This document shows, piece after piece, positions 26,582 through 35,372 of a stretch of DNA of 64,000 nucleotides (its first letter is position 1; each line of letters begins with the position of its first letter). Source of the DNA: a bacterium. GTDB taxonomy: Bacteria; Myxococcota_A; UBA9160; UBA4427. The notes beneath the pieces are model-generated. The model worked only from the letters and a program-made list of their open reading frames with translations, was not told where the DNA came from and did not search any database. The stretch lies in the NCBI GenBank assembly GCA_024742285.1, contig JANSYR010000002.1:310001-374000 (forward strand), given 5' to 3'. The position numbers and the translations under genes are program-made.

Positions 26582-27592
26582 ATGATCATCGGAGTCGCCG
26601 GACGAAACGGAGCAGGCAAGGGGGAGCTCGTCCAATTCCTCGAGGCCCGGAGCTTCACTGCACTCTCTCTGTCGGACGCGATCCGGGCCGAGCTCGCCGC
26701 TCAGGGGGTCGAGGAGTCGCGGGAGCGCATGATCGAGACCGGCCAGGCGATGCGCCGCCGTGCGGGGCCGGGCGCGCTCGCGCAGAGCCTGTCGAAGCAG
26801 CTCCTGCCCGATCGCAACTACGCGATCGACTCGATTCGCCACCCCGTGGAGGTGGAGATCCTTCGTGCCCATGCCGAGGCGACGGGCCACGTCTTCCAGC
26901 TCGTCTGGGTGGACGCCAAGCTCGAGACCCGTTTCGAGCGGATGGTGGTCCGCGGCCGCTCCGGAGATCCCGAGACGATCGAGGAGCTCGAAGCCCTCGA
27001 GGCACGGGAGCGCGGGAGCGACGACCCGAACGCCCAGCAGCTCGATGCGGTCGAGGCCGAGGCGGACTACCGGCTGGGGAACGACGACAGCCTCGAGGCC
27101 TTCCAGGAGTCGATCCAGGCCTGGGTTCGCAAGAACCTGTCCTTCGCGCGACCGGATTGGGACGACTATTTCATGGGGATCGCCCGCGTCGTCGCGTCGC
27201 GATCGAACTGCGTGAAGCGGAAGGTCGCCGCGGTCGTGACCCTCGAGAAGCGGATCATCTCTACCGGCTACAACGGGACCCCCCGTGGCACGACCAACTG
27301 CAACGAAGGCGGCTGCCCGCGCTGCAACGACCTCGCGCCCGGTGGCACGCGCCTCGACGAATGTCTCTGCTCCCACGCGGAGGAGAACGCGATCACGCAG
27401 GCGGCGTATCACGGCGTCTCGCTCAAAGGCGGATCGATCTACACGACCTTCTCGCCGTGCCTGCAGTGCACGAAGATGATCATCAACGCCGGGCTCCTCG
27501 AGGTGGTCTTCCAGAGCGAGTACCCGCTTGGGGACACGTCGCTCGCGCTGCTCGCGGAAGCCGGGATCGAGACGCGCCAGATCGCTGGCTGA
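26582..27592 (+). CDS. P-loop kinase-like domain fused to dCMP deaminase
   Basis: A 336-aa two-domain protein. Residues 1 to about 180 form a dephospho-CoA-kinase/deoxynucleotide-kinase-like P-loop domain with Walker A GVAGRNGAGKGE (4-15). Residues about 190-336 are a cytidine/deoxycytidylate deaminase: the zinc ligands are His265 and catalytic Glu267 in SHAEEN, and Cys293 and Cys296 in SPCLQC. A Cys-rich insert (TNCNEGGCPRCNDL) may hold a second zinc. The deaminase makes dUMP from dCMP for thymidylate. The layout matches yeast Dcd1 and the kinase-deaminase proteins of bacterial anti-phage AvcD. The start is ATG at 26582 with no ribosome-binding site; a TTGACC at 26546 may be a -35. Confidence 0.88.
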   Translation: MIIGVAGRNGAGKGELVQFLEARSFTALSLSDAIRAELAAQGVEESRERMIETGQAMRRRAGPGALAQSLSKQLLPDRNYAIDSIRHPVEVEILRAHAEATGHVFQLVWVDAKLETRFERMVVRGRSGDPETIEELEALEARERGSDDPNAQQLDAVEAEADYRLGNDDSLEAFQESIQAWVRKNLSFARPDWDDYFMGIARVVASRSNCVKRKVAAVVTLEKRIISTGYNGTPRGTTNCNEGGCPRCNDLAPGGTRLDECLCSHAEENAITQAAYHGVSLKGGSIYTTFSPCLQCTKMIINAGLLEVVFQSEYPLGDTSLALLAEAGIETRQIAG

Positions 27593-27834
27593 GCGGCGTC
27601 CGTCGGCGCGGACGCGCGCCTTCGGTCCCGGCGCGAAGGTTGCGCCCCGAGCGGAGTCGCACGTGCGTTGCCGCTCGATTGCCGGTGGGTGAACGGGCCC
27701 TGGGCAGATCCCGAGCCATTTCCCTCAATTCGCTACCGGAACGCGCCGAAATCGACAGACGGCAGGTCCCGCATGTCACGGGCGGGGTCCGCCGTCGGGC
27801 CCCACCCGTCTCCGGCGACCCGTGCGAGAGCGAA

Positions 27835-29532
27835 ATGCGCCCCAGCCCTTCCAGATTGATGGACCACCGCGAGTATCCGGTCCTGTACGTCGACGACGAG
27901 CCGGAGAACCTCCGGATCTTCGAGCTGACGTTCCGTCGCGATTTCACGGTCCTGACGGCGAGTAGCGCCAAGGCAGGGCTCGAGCTCCTCGCACAGCACC
28001 CGGTCGCCGTCGTCCTGTCGGACCAGAAGATGCCCGGCATCGAGGGCGTCGATTTCCTCCGCCAGGTCCGCGAGCTGGACGCGCGTACGCTCCGGATCCT
28101 CGTGACCGCCTACGGCGACACCAAGATCCTCGGGGACGCCATCAACGACGGCAACATCTATCGCTACGTCGCGAAGCCCTGGGAGCCCGAGGACATGCGG
28201 CTCACGGTCCAGCGCGCGATCGAGGCCTATGCGCTCGAGGCGGAGCGGGCGACGCTGCTCGAAGAGCTGATGATTCTGAACCGGCTCTCGCGGACGATTC
28301 ATCGCGACATCGATCGCGGTCGTCTCTACGACACACTGCTCGCGGCGCTCCGGGAGGAGCTCGACTTCGACGGATGTGCGCTCCTGCTGCGCGACCCCGA
28401 CGAACCGCGCCTGTCGATCGCGGCGAGCGAGCCCGACGACGACGTGGCGAGTCGGCTCGGGGAGCTCGTGTTCGACGAACAGAACGCGGCGGAGTTCATC
28501 GACCGCGTGCTGAAGGGCGACACGCAGCTGCTTCGTGGCGACGAGGCGGTGGAGCACGAGCAAGGCGTCCGGGCCTGGCTGACGGAGGTCTCCGCCGACG
28601 AGATCTTCGTCGTGCCGCTCGCGGGCAAGGAACGCGTGATCGGCGCGCTCGCGGTCGACAACCGCCGCGGGGGGCAGCCGCTCGGTGCCGACGGTCGCAT
28701 GCTCGTCGAAGGCCTCGCCATGCAGGCGGTCATCGCGATCGAGAATGCGCAGCTGGTGGACGACCTCCGGCGCTCTCGTGCCCAGATCCGCCGGGTCGAT
28801 CGGCTCGGCACGCTCGGAACCCTCGCCGCGGGACTCGCCCACGAGATCAATAATCCGTTGGTCTCGCTGAATACGTTCCTGTCGCTTGCACCGGAGAAGC
28901 GGGAGACCGACGACCCGAGCTTCTGGAGCGAGTATCACGAGCTCGCCTGCGGCGAGCTCGAGCGGATCCGCGGCCTGGTCGAGACGATGAGTCGACTGGG
29001 GCGGGGCGGTCCGACGCCGGCGCTTGCGAAGGAGCCGGTCCATCTGGCGGACGTGGCCGAGCAGGTCGTGCGGCTGCTCCATCGCGAGACCGAGCGGGCG
29101 GGTGTGACGATCCAGATGGAGATCGCGGACGACCTGCCCGAAGTGCCCGCCGTGCGCGACCAGATCCATCAGGTCGTGCTGAACCTGGCGTTGAATGCGA
29201 TCCAGGCGAGCCGGAGCGGCGGCTCGATCCTGCTGCACGTCGGTCCCGACGGTCCGCCGGAGAGCCCGACCGGCGCCCGCCTGCGTTTCCAGGACGCGGG
29301 CGAGGGAATCAGCGAAGAGAATCTCGAGCGGATCTTCGATCCCTTCTTCACGACGAAGGACCCCGACAAGGGAACCGGACTGGGTCTGATGATCTCCCAT
29401 CAGATCATCGCCGATCACGGGGGCTCCATCGAAGTCGAGAGTACCCCCGGCGAAGGCGCGACCTTCCACGTCCGACTTCCGAGCGAAGCGCCGGGGTCGG
29501 AAGCGATGGGACTGCCCGACGACCCCGCTTGA
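27835..29532 (+). CDS. REC-GAF-histidine kinase hybrid
   Basis: A 565-aa soluble signalling protein with no membrane segment. Residues about 15-130 are a receiver domain (phospho-acceptor Asp63 in [10 protein letters not shown], Lys in YVAKPWEP). A GAF sensor domain (about 150-310, [12 protein letters not shown] to [13 protein letters not shown]) follows. The HisKA domain has phospho-His336 in [13 protein letters not shown], and the ATPase domain has N-box [10 protein letters not shown]1 FQDAGEGI, F-box IFDPFFTT and G2 [13 protein letters not shown]. An ATG at 27859 is the alternative start. With the receiver in front, it probably takes phosphate or signal from another kinase and relays it. 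No response regulator partner is adjacent. Confidence 0.9.
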   Translation: MRPSPSRLMDHREYPVLYVDDEPENLRIFELTFRRDFTVLTASSAKAGLELLAQHPVAVVLSDQKMPGIEGVDFLRQVRELDARTLRILVTAYGDTKILGDAINDGNIYRYVAKPWEPEDMRLTVQRAIEAYALEAERATLLEELMILNRLSRTIHRDIDRGRLYDTLLAALREELDFDGCALLLRDPDEPRLSIAASEPDDDVASRLGELVFDEQNAAEFIDRVLKGDTQLLRGDEAVEHEQGVRAWLTEVSADEIFVVPLAGKERVIGALAVDNRRGGQPLGADGRMLVEGLAMQAVIAIENAQLVDDLRRSRAQIRRVDRLGTLGTLAAGLAHEINNPLVSLNTFLSLAPEKRETDDPSFWSEYHELACGELERIRGLVETMSRLGRGGPTPALAKEPVHLADVAEQVVRLLHRETERAGVTIQMEIADDLPEVPAVRDQIHQVVLNLALNAIQASRSGGSILLHVGPDGPPESPTGARLRFQDAGEGISEENLERIFDPFFTTKDPDKGTGLGLMISHQIIADHGGSIEVESTPGEGATFHVRLPSEAPGSEAMGLPDDPA

Positions 29533-29613
29533 CGCTGCCCGGCGGATCCCAGAGAATCCGCTCGCCTCGCAGGCCCGGGGCCGTTTCGAGGGGGCAGAAG
29601 AGGGGATTCGACC

Positions 29614-30270
29614 ATGACCGGGACGCGAACCGCACGGCGCCGAGCCATCGCCGCGCTCGCCACCGTTCTTCTCGGCGCTGCGGCCTTCGCCGCGCCCGCG
29701 AGCGCCGAGCCGCGACTGCTCCTCCTGCCGATCGTTGTCCACAGCGCCGAGGATCCCGACTATCTCCGAGCGGGTCTGTCGGACATGCTCGCTTCGCGCT
29801 TCGAGCGGATCGGGGCGCTGGACCTGATTCGTGGCGAGGTCGAGGGACGCGGCACGACGGATCCCGACGAGGCACGCGCGCTCGCGAAGAAGCGTGGCGC
29901 CGACTTCGTTCTCTACGGCTCGTTCACCCGCTTCGGCAAGGGGGCCAGCCTCGACGTCCAGTGTGCCCCGGTCGCGGGGGAGGGGACCGCCGGCGCTCGT
30001 GCGCCGTTGCGCGAGATCTTCGTCCACTCGGGGTCGATCGGGGAGATCATCCCGGACCTGGACGAGCTGGCCGGCAAGGTGAGCCGCTACGCGCGAGGCG
30101 AGCTCGTCGCGACGGGCGTGCCGCCGAGCCCCGGCGCCGTCGCCGCGGGCGGTGGCGGGAGCGCGAGCGACCTGCAGGACCTTCGCAATCGCGTCGAGGG
30201 GCTCGAGGCCGCGGTGCGCGCGCTCCTCGAAGAGAGCACGGGGACTGGGAGCGACGAGGAGCTGCGCTAA
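29614..30270 (+). CDS. Secreted protein with FlgO/TolB-N-like domain and coiled-coil tail
   Basis: A 218-aa exported protein with a signal peptide (TARRRAIAALATVLLGAAAF, cleaved after ASA). The mature N-terminal domain (RLLLLPIVVHSAEDPDYLRAG in part, followed by LSDMLASRFERIG and ADFVLYGSFTRFGKGASL) resembles the FlgO/TolB-N-type alpha-beta fold. In some delta-lineage proteins this fold precedes FG-GAP repeats, which are absent here. A Gly/Ala-rich linker and a short coiled coil (LQDLRNRVEGLEAAVRALLE) close the protein. It is periplasmic or surface-attached. It lies 81 bases after the kinase and may share its transcript. Confidence 0.6.
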   Translation: MTGTRTARRRAIAALATVLLGAAAFAAPASAEPRLLLLPIVVHSAEDPDYLRAGLSDMLASRFERIGALDLIRGEVEGRGTTDPDEARALAKKRGADFVLYGSFTRFGKGASLDVQCAPVAGEGTAGARAPLREIFVHSGSIGEIIPDLDELAGKVSRYARGELVATGVPPSPGAVAAGGGGSASDLQDLRNRVEGLEAAVRALLEESTGTGSDEELR

Positions 30271-30378
30271 GCTCCCGGCCCTTCGAGGGTGCCGACTGGC
30301 GCCCCCGTCTCGCCTCCGGTCCGCCCGCGTCCTCCTCGTATTCTCGACGAGCCGCGGAAGGGCGCGGAATCGATCCTG

Positions 30379-30455
30379 GGGTGGTGTAGCTCAGCTGGTT
30401 AGAGCGGCGGCTTCATAAGCCGTAGGTCGGCGGTTCAAGTCCGCCCACCACTACC
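30379..30455 (+). tRNA. tRNA with CAT anticodon, probably elongator tRNA-Met
   Basis: A full cloverleaf with encoded CCA: acceptor GGTGGTG/CACCACT (1-72 is a G-T wobble), D-stem GCTC/GAGC, anticodon stem GCGGC/GCCGT with loop TTCATAA (anticodon CAT at 30413-30415), variable loop AGGTC, T-stem GGCGG/CCGCC with TTCAAGT, A73 and CCA. The D-arm and G-T acceptor end are like elongator tRNA-Met of other proteobacteria. A tRNA-Ile2 that TilS converts to lysidine is the alternative. A possible -10 TATTCT lies at 30339-30344. Confidence 0.95.
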
Positions 30456-30471
30456 ACGATCGGACGCCTCC

Positions 30472-32292
30472 TCAGCGGGTCCACACCGGCGACGTGACTG
30501 CGCGCTCCTGGATCGCGGCCGGCACGCCCTCCGGTCTCGCGCGCCCCGCCCGGTTCGCGTCCCACGTCGACCAGCGACAGGTCGGGATCTCGAGGACCCG
30601 CACGTAGTAGAAGGTCCCACCGGGCGAGACGGGCATCGGGTCCTGCCACCGAACCCGGATCTCGGGTCGACCGGCAGACTCGTCCCACTGGCAAGTCTCG
30701 AGGTCGGGGTCGGGGGCGCGCGCCGCGCAGTCTTCCGCCGCGCAGGCGAGGTCGAATACGCGCTCGTGGGTCTCGCCCTCGGTGTCGATCCAGCCGCGCA
30801 CGATCTGGACGCGATCGAGCGGCGCGGAGCGTGGGTCGCGCTGCGCGGCGACGACGAAGGTGGGGCGGGCCGCGGTGTGCGGCGCGGGCGGGAGGACGCT
30901 GCCCATGGGTGTGCCGGATCCCGCTTCGATCCACGCGCCGGGATCGTCCGCCCCGTCGTCGGGCGCGCTCCAGCCCGCGGCGAGTCGGACGCGGATCCGC
31001 GTGCCGGACGTGCCATACGTCTCGCGACGCCGGATCGCGTCGAAGATCGCCTCGCGGCGGTTCGACTCGGCCCAAACGCCGGCGAGCCCGGCGGCGCCCC
31101 ATCGGGTCACGAGGGACGCGACCGGCTCCGCTCGAGGCGGACCGGGCGGACCGGGCGCGAGACGCAGGGCGATCGTGCTGTCGTTGTTCCCGATCTTGCC
31201 CGTGTAGTTCTCTTCCTCGAAGGGGCTCGCCGCGTTGTGGCCGTCGGTGGAAGCCACGACCCCGAGCCGGAAGGGATTCTCGCCGAGATTCTTTGCGACG
31301 GACAGGCCGCGGCGAAGGGCATCGCGGAGGTAGGAGCCGGGCGGCGCGCTCGCCCGCCCGGGAGCGGTCGTTCGGCGGGCGATGATCTCGAAGTGCGCGA
31401 AGGGGTCGTCGGGGGAGAGCGTGGGGTGGGTCTCGGAGGCGCCCTTGATCTGGAAGACCTCCATCGCCGGCTCGTTGCGCGCGCGGAGGGCGATCCAATC
31501 GGCGTCGAGGGGACCTCCGTCGAAGCGTGTCGTCGCGAACATGCGACCGTCGCTGCCGTTCGCGTTGTGCGGAATCGCCAGTGCGTCGTGGCCGCCCTCG
31601 CGCACCTCGTCCAGCCATCGCCAGAGGTCCTCCGGGTTGGCCGAGTCCATCGACGAGAACGGCCGCGAGGGCGCGCTCCCCCGAAACAGGACGTTGCGGT
31701 GGAGGTTCCGCCCTTCCGGGTTCGACGTGTACTCGAAGGCGGCGAAGGTCGTGAACTCGCCGGGCACGTACTGCGCGTTCGCGAGGGCGACCAGCGTCCC
31801 CCAGGCGGGCTCGAGGACCGCGGGCTGGGTGAGCGCGGGGAGTCCCTGCCGTCGGCGGTAGCTCTCGTAGATCCGGTTCCAGGCGAGGCGCCGGTGCTGT
31901 GGCGGGCCGGTCGTCCAGGTCCGGATCAGGGGCTGTTTTCGCAGGGCGTGTTCGGGGTCCGCGGCCGCCTGGGTGACGCCCAGGTACTCCGCGTGGTCGG
32001 TGAGCGCCATGAAGTCGAGCGGAGGGCCCGTCAATGCGATGGGCCGGTCGCCGTGATGCGCGATCGTCTCGCCCCGTGCGTAGCGATAGGCGTCGCGCGG
32101 TGGCGCGACGACCTGAGCGGAGTAGGCGTCGAAGCTCCAGGAGGAGTGGACGTGCAGGTCGCCGAAGAGGAGCGTGCGGGGCGTCGGAGCGCTCGAGGCT
32201 TCCTCGCCCGACGCGGGCGCCGCGGCGAGGATCAGCCAGAGCGCGGCGAGTGCGCGGGCCGTCCGGGTCGCGCCGATTCGAGCGGGCCGCAT
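30472..32292 (-). CDS. DUF3604 domain protein (PHP-like), secreted
   Basis: A 606-aa protein with a signal peptide (ARALAALWLILAAAPASGEE). The body opens with LLFGDLHVHSSWSFDAYS, a PHP-like metal-binding HxH motif. It continues with FMALTDHAEYLGVTQ, FAAFEYTSNPEGRNLHRNV, ALAIPHNANGSDG, QIKGASETHP and GVVASTDGHNAASP. These segments are the DUF3604 signature. Metal-dependent hydrolase activity is expected by fold but the substrate is unknown. The gene starts 2 bases after the SDR stop, so the two are co-translated. It ends 16 bases from the convergent tRNA. Confidence 0.85.
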   Translation of the reverse strand: MRPARIGATRTARALAALWLILAAAPASGEEASSAPTPRTLLFGDLHVHSSWSFDAYSAQVVAPPRDAYRYARGETIAHHGDRPIALTGPPLDFMALTDHAEYLGVTQAAADPEHALRKQPLIRTWTTGPPQHRRLAWNRIYESYRRRQGLPALTQPAVLEPAWGTLVALANAQYVPGEFTTFAAFEYTSNPEGRNLHRNVLFRGSAPSRPFSSMDSANPEDLWRWLDEVREGGHDALAIPHNANGSDGRMFATTRFDGGPLDADWIALRARNEPAMEVFQIKGASETHPTLSPDDPFAHFEIIARRTTAPGRASAPPGSYLRDALRRGLSVAKNLGENPFRLGVVASTDGHNAASPFEEENYTGKIGNNDSTIALRLAPGPPGPPRAEPVASLVTRWGAAGLAGVWAESNRREAIFDAIRRRETYGTSGTRIRVRLAAGWSAPDDGADDPGAWIEAGSGTPMGSVLPPAPHTAARPTFVVAAQRDPRSAPLDRVQIVRGWIDTEGETHERVFDLACAAEDCAARAPDPDLETCQWDESAGRPEIRVRWQDPMPVSPGGTFYYVRVLEIPTCRWSTWDANRAGRARPEGVPAAIQERAVTSPVWTR

Positions 32293-32294
32293 GC

Positions 32295-33068
32295 CTAGTT
32301 CCCGTAGATCGCGCCGCCGTCCACCTTGAGGATCGCCCCGGTCGTGAAGCGCGACGCGTCGCTCGCGAAGTAGAGCGCGGCTCCGACGATCTCGTCGGGC
32401 TCGCCTCCGCGTCCGAGCGGGATCGAGCGGTTCAGTCCTTCGATCATGGCCGGGGTCCATGCCCTGCTGATATCGGTCATGAAGGGCCCGGGCATGATGC
32501 AGTTGACCCGGACCTTCGGCGCGAACGCGCGGGCGAAGCTCTTCGTCAGGTTGTGCATGCCGGCCTTGGCGGCGCCGTAGATCATCTCGATCGGCGAGGC
32601 CTGGCTGCCGGCGATGCTCGAGACGTTGAGGATCGAGCCGCCGTCGCCGTCCATCATGGCGCCGCCCAGGACCGCCGAGAGCCGGAACGTCCCCTTGAGG
32701 TTCACGTCCATCACCTTGTCGTAGTGCTCCTCGGTCACGTTGCGGATGTCGTCGTAGAGGAGCGACATGCCCGCATTGTTCACGAGGACGTCGACGTGGC
32801 CGAAGGTGTCGAGGGCCTTCGCGGCGAGGTCGTCCATCGCGCCCCAGTCGGCCACGTGGGCGCCGATCGCGAGGGCGCGCTGCCCCGTCTCGTTCTCGAC
32901 CTCCTTGGCGAGGGCGTCGCAGGCGTCCCGCTTCCGGCTCGAGATCACCACGTCGGCGCCGACGCGGGCGAAGGCGAGGATCATCTCCTTCCCGAGGCCG
33001 CGGCTGCCGCCGGTCACCACGGCGACCTTGCCGTCGAGCCGGAACTGATCGGTGGGATTCGTGGACAT
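32295..33068 (-). CDS. Short-chain dehydrogenase/reductase
   Basis: A 257-aa classical SDR. Visible elements are the cofactor motif VVTGGSRGLGKEM (about residues 18-30), the NNAGMS segment, catalytic Ser in LNVSSIAGS and Tyr-x3-Lys in IYGAAKAG, with the PGPFMTDI loop after it. The closest general type is 3-oxoacyl-ACP/3-hydroxyacyl-CoA reductase-like. It is divergent from an acyl-CoA dehydrogenase and co-transcribed with the DUF3604 gene, which fits a role in acyl-CoA or ketone metabolism. That role is inference. GGAG lies 9 bases upstream of the ATG. Confidence 0.9.
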   Translation of the reverse strand: MSTNPTDQFRLDGKVAVVTGGSRGLGKEMILAFARVGADVVISSRKRDACDALAKEVENETGQRALAIGAHVADWGAMDDLAAKALDTFGHVDVLVNNAGMSLLYDDIRNVTEEHYDKVMDVNLKGTFRLSAVLGGAMMDGDGGSILNVSSIAGSQASPIEMIYGAAKAGMHNLTKSFARAFAPKVRVNCIMPGPFMTDISRAWTPAMIEGLNRSIPLGRGGEPDEIVGAALYFASDASRFTTGAILKVDGGAIYGN

Positions 33069-33181
33069 CGTCGAGAGCTCCGTGGCCGGGGAAGTCGGCA
33101 GGCCAACCAGTGGCGTCGTCCGCGGGAGTATCCCACCGTACGACCTCTCTTCCCACCCCTCTTCACATCCAGAGGATCCGC

Positions 33182-34486
33182 ATGCCGATCGATTTCAGCG
33201 TCGAACCCGAATTCCAGGAGCAGCTCGACTGGATCCGCGACTTCGTGGACACCGAAGCGGTTCCCCTCGATCTCGCGTTCGGAGGCGAAGAGGGCGTCTA
33301 CAACAAGCAGCACCCGGTCTGGTCCGAGGCGATCCGCCCGCTCCAGGAGAAGGTGAAGGCACGGGGGCTCTGGGCCTGCCATCTCGGCCCGGACCTCGGT
33401 GGTCTCGGCTACGGGCAGACGAAGCTCGCCCTCATGAACGAGATCCTCGGGCGCTCCGGCTTCGCGCCGAGCCTCTTCGGTTGCCAGGCTCCGGACTCGG
33501 GGAACGCCGAGATCCTGGCGCACTACGGGACCGACGCGCAGAAGGAGGCGTACCTCGAGCCGCTGCTGAACGGCGAGATCTCCTCGTGTTATTCGATGAC
33601 CGAGCCGCAGGGCGGCGCCGATCCGAACGTCTTCGAGTGTCGCGCGACGCAGGACGGTGACGACTGGGTGATCGAGGGCGAGAAGTGGTACTCGTCGAGT
33701 CTTCGCTGGGCGAAGTTCGCGATCGTGATGGCCGTCAGCAATCCGGACGTGCCGATCTACCAGGGCGCGTCGATGTTCCTCGTGCCGACGGATACGCCCG
33801 GCCTCCGGATCATCCGCAACACGGGCATGTCCGGCGAGCCGGAAGGACACGGCGGTCACGCCTACGTCCGCTACGACAAGGTGCGCGTCCCGAAGGAGAA
33901 CCTGCTCGGCGGCGAGGGGCAGGCCTTCAAGATCGCGCAGACGCGACTCGGCGGCGGGCGCCTCCACCACGCGATGCGAACGGTCGGTGCGGTCCAGCGG
34001 CTGCTCGACATGATGGCCGAGCGCGCGGTCAGCCGGTTCACGAAGGGGTCCCGTCTGGCGGACAAGCAGAGCGTGCAGGACATGCTCGGGCAGACCTGGC
34101 TGGAGCTCCAGCAGTTCCGGCTGCTCGTGCTCCACGCGGCGTGGTCCGTCGACCAGGTCGGCGGCTCGGCGGCGCGGACGGAGATCGCCGCCGTCAAGGT
34201 CGCGACGCCCAAGGTCTACACCGAAGCGGCCTACCGCTGCATGAAGCTCCATGGTGCGCTCGGGACGTCGAACGAGATGCCGATCGGGGGCATGTGGCTG
34301 GCCGGTGCCTCGCTCGGGCTGGCTGACGGTCCGACCGAGGTCCACATGACCACGATCGCCAAGCACGTCCTCAAGGACGTCGAGCCCGCGGAGGGGCTCT
34401 GGCCGAGCGAGCACCTGCCGGAGCGGCGCGCCGCGGCCCGGGAGCGCTTCGCGCACATCCTCGAGATGGAGATCGGGAACAGCTGA
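33182..34486 (+). CDS. Acyl-CoA dehydrogenase
   Basis: A 434-aa FAD-dependent acyl-CoA dehydrogenase. Visible elements are the N-terminal helical domain, the FAD/substrate segment CYSMTEPQGGADPNVFECRA, WVIEGEKWYSSSLRWA, the QTRLGGGRLHHAMRTVG helix and the C-terminal RCMKLHGALGTSNEMPIGGM. It resembles the plant-type ACAD10/11-like group (436 aa class) more than the classic medium-chain enzymes. The catalytic-base position is not certain from sequence alone. It oxidises an acyl-CoA to the enoyl-CoA. It stands alone, 113 bases from the divergent SDR. The ATG at 33182 fits the family; the upstream frame is not conserved-looking. Confidence 0.9.
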   Translation: MPIDFSVEPEFQEQLDWIRDFVDTEAVPLDLAFGGEEGVYNKQHPVWSEAIRPLQEKVKARGLWACHLGPDLGGLGYGQTKLALMNEILGRSGFAPSLFGCQAPDSGNAEILAHYGTDAQKEAYLEPLLNGEISSCYSMTEPQGGADPNVFECRATQDGDDWVIEGEKWYSSSLRWAKFAIVMAVSNPDVPIYQGASMFLVPTDTPGLRIIRNTGMSGEPEGHGGHAYVRYDKVRVPKENLLGGEGQAFKIAQTRLGGGRLHHAMRTVGAVQRLLDMMAERAVSRFTKGSRLADKQSVQDMLGQTWLELQQFRLLVLHAAWSVDQVGGSAARTEIAAVKVATPKVYTEAAYRCMKLHGALGTSNEMPIGGMWLAGASLGLADGPTEVHMTTIAKHVLKDVEPAEGLWPSEHLPERRAAARERFAHILEMEIGNS

Positions 34487-34618
34487 TTCGCGGCGCGGAT
34501 CCCCGCGGGAGGTCGTGCGCCGCGTGCTGGACGCGGCGTCATGGATCGAACTGGAAATTCATCCCCATCGGCAACGGGTTTTCGCGTAGGGTGATCCCTT
34601 CTGGGAAGGAGACAGCCG

Positions 34619-35281
34619 ATGCAGAAGCTCTCGATGCTGGACTCGAATGGGAAGACGGCGGTTCTACCGCTCCTCCTCCTCCTCGTTGGAATGACGCTCG
34701 CGGCCGGGACGGCCTCGGCAGGAACGATCCTGCCGGGTCTCTACCAGCTGCTCGATCACCCCGACGGAGCGGTCAGTCCTCCGCCCTATGGCCTCCGAGC
34801 CGATGCGCTCGGCTTCACGTTCAGCGTGGAGCTGAGTGGCGCGGACGTCGTCCTCGAGTGGGACGGCGGCTCGACCGCGAGCATCACCGGAAGCCTCTGG
34901 AACAACCAGGCCTCGGAAATGTGGACCGTCGACTACACGCTCACGGGCGTGACGGCGGCGCCGCTTGATCTGGGGTTCACCGCCACCGGTGGATCCGGAA
35001 CGCTGACCGACCCGGCGCTCAACGACTACACGTTGACCGCCGAGGCGAACGGCTCCGGATCGGTGTTCGACTTCCTCGCGGATGGTCACCGACTCGGTGG
35101 CCATCCGGCGTTCGGGGATGAGGACACCGCCGTCGGGCGCGGGTGGCTCGAGCCGCCCGGATCGACGGACGACTGGCTCGTCCGCGCGGTCGTGATTCCG
35201 GAGCCGGGCACGGCTCTGTTGCTCGGGCTGGGACTGGCGGGCCTCGCGCGCCAGAACCGGAACCGAGGGAGCAGGGCGTAG
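34619..35281 (+). CDS. PEP-CTERM sorted extracellular protein
   Basis: A 220-aa secreted protein with an N-terminal signal peptide (VLPLLLLLVGMTLAAGTASA, about residues 15-34) and a C-terminal PEP-CTERM tail. The tail is VIPEPGTALLLGLGLAGLA followed by a basic cluster (RQNRNRGSR). The PEP motif is recognised by an exosortase-type transpeptidase that processes the protein during surface export, usually with exopolysaccharide. The middle is a beta-rich domain with no recognised catalytic residues. GGGAAGGAGA upstream of the ATG is a strong ribosome-binding site. The exosortase gene is not in this window. A strong hairpin terminator follows at 35319. Confidence 0.85.
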   Translation: MQKLSMLDSNGKTAVLPLLLLLVGMTLAAGTASAGTILPGLYQLLDHPDGAVSPPPYGLRADALGFTFSVELSGADVVLEWDGGSTASITGSLWNNQASEMWTVDYTLTGVTAAPLDLGFTATGGSGTLTDPALNDYTLTAEANGSGSVFDFLADGHRLGGHPAFGDEDTAVGRGWLEPPGSTDDWLVRAVVIPEPGTALLLGLGLAGLARQNRNRGSRA

Positions 35282-35318
35282 GACGACCCGGGCGCGCGAG
35301 CGTCCGAGTCCCGAAACA

Positions 35319-35361
35319 AAGCGCCGCTCTCCGTCGGTCGACGGAGGGCGGCGCTTCTTTT
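35319..35361. terminator. Bidirectional rho-independent terminator
   Basis: AAGCGCCGCTCTCCGTC pairs with GACGGAGGGCGGCGCTT around a GGTC loop (one T-G wobble in a 17-bp stem), with A-rich sequence on the left and CTTTT on the right. It separates the convergent PEP-CTERM gene and AMP-dependent ligase gene and should stop transcription from both. Confidence 0.9.
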
Positions 35362-35372
35362 CGGATTCTCCA

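Noticed and set aside
26582-27592. Complete AvcI-AvcD toxin/defence locus
   Set aside because: Only the deaminase fusion is present. No small RNA or second gene could be supported from the sequence, so I report only the resemblance.
30379-30455. Genomic-island attachment site at the tRNA gene
   Set aside because: No integrase gene and no repeated tRNA 3' end in the flanking sequence; neighbouring genes look chromosomal.
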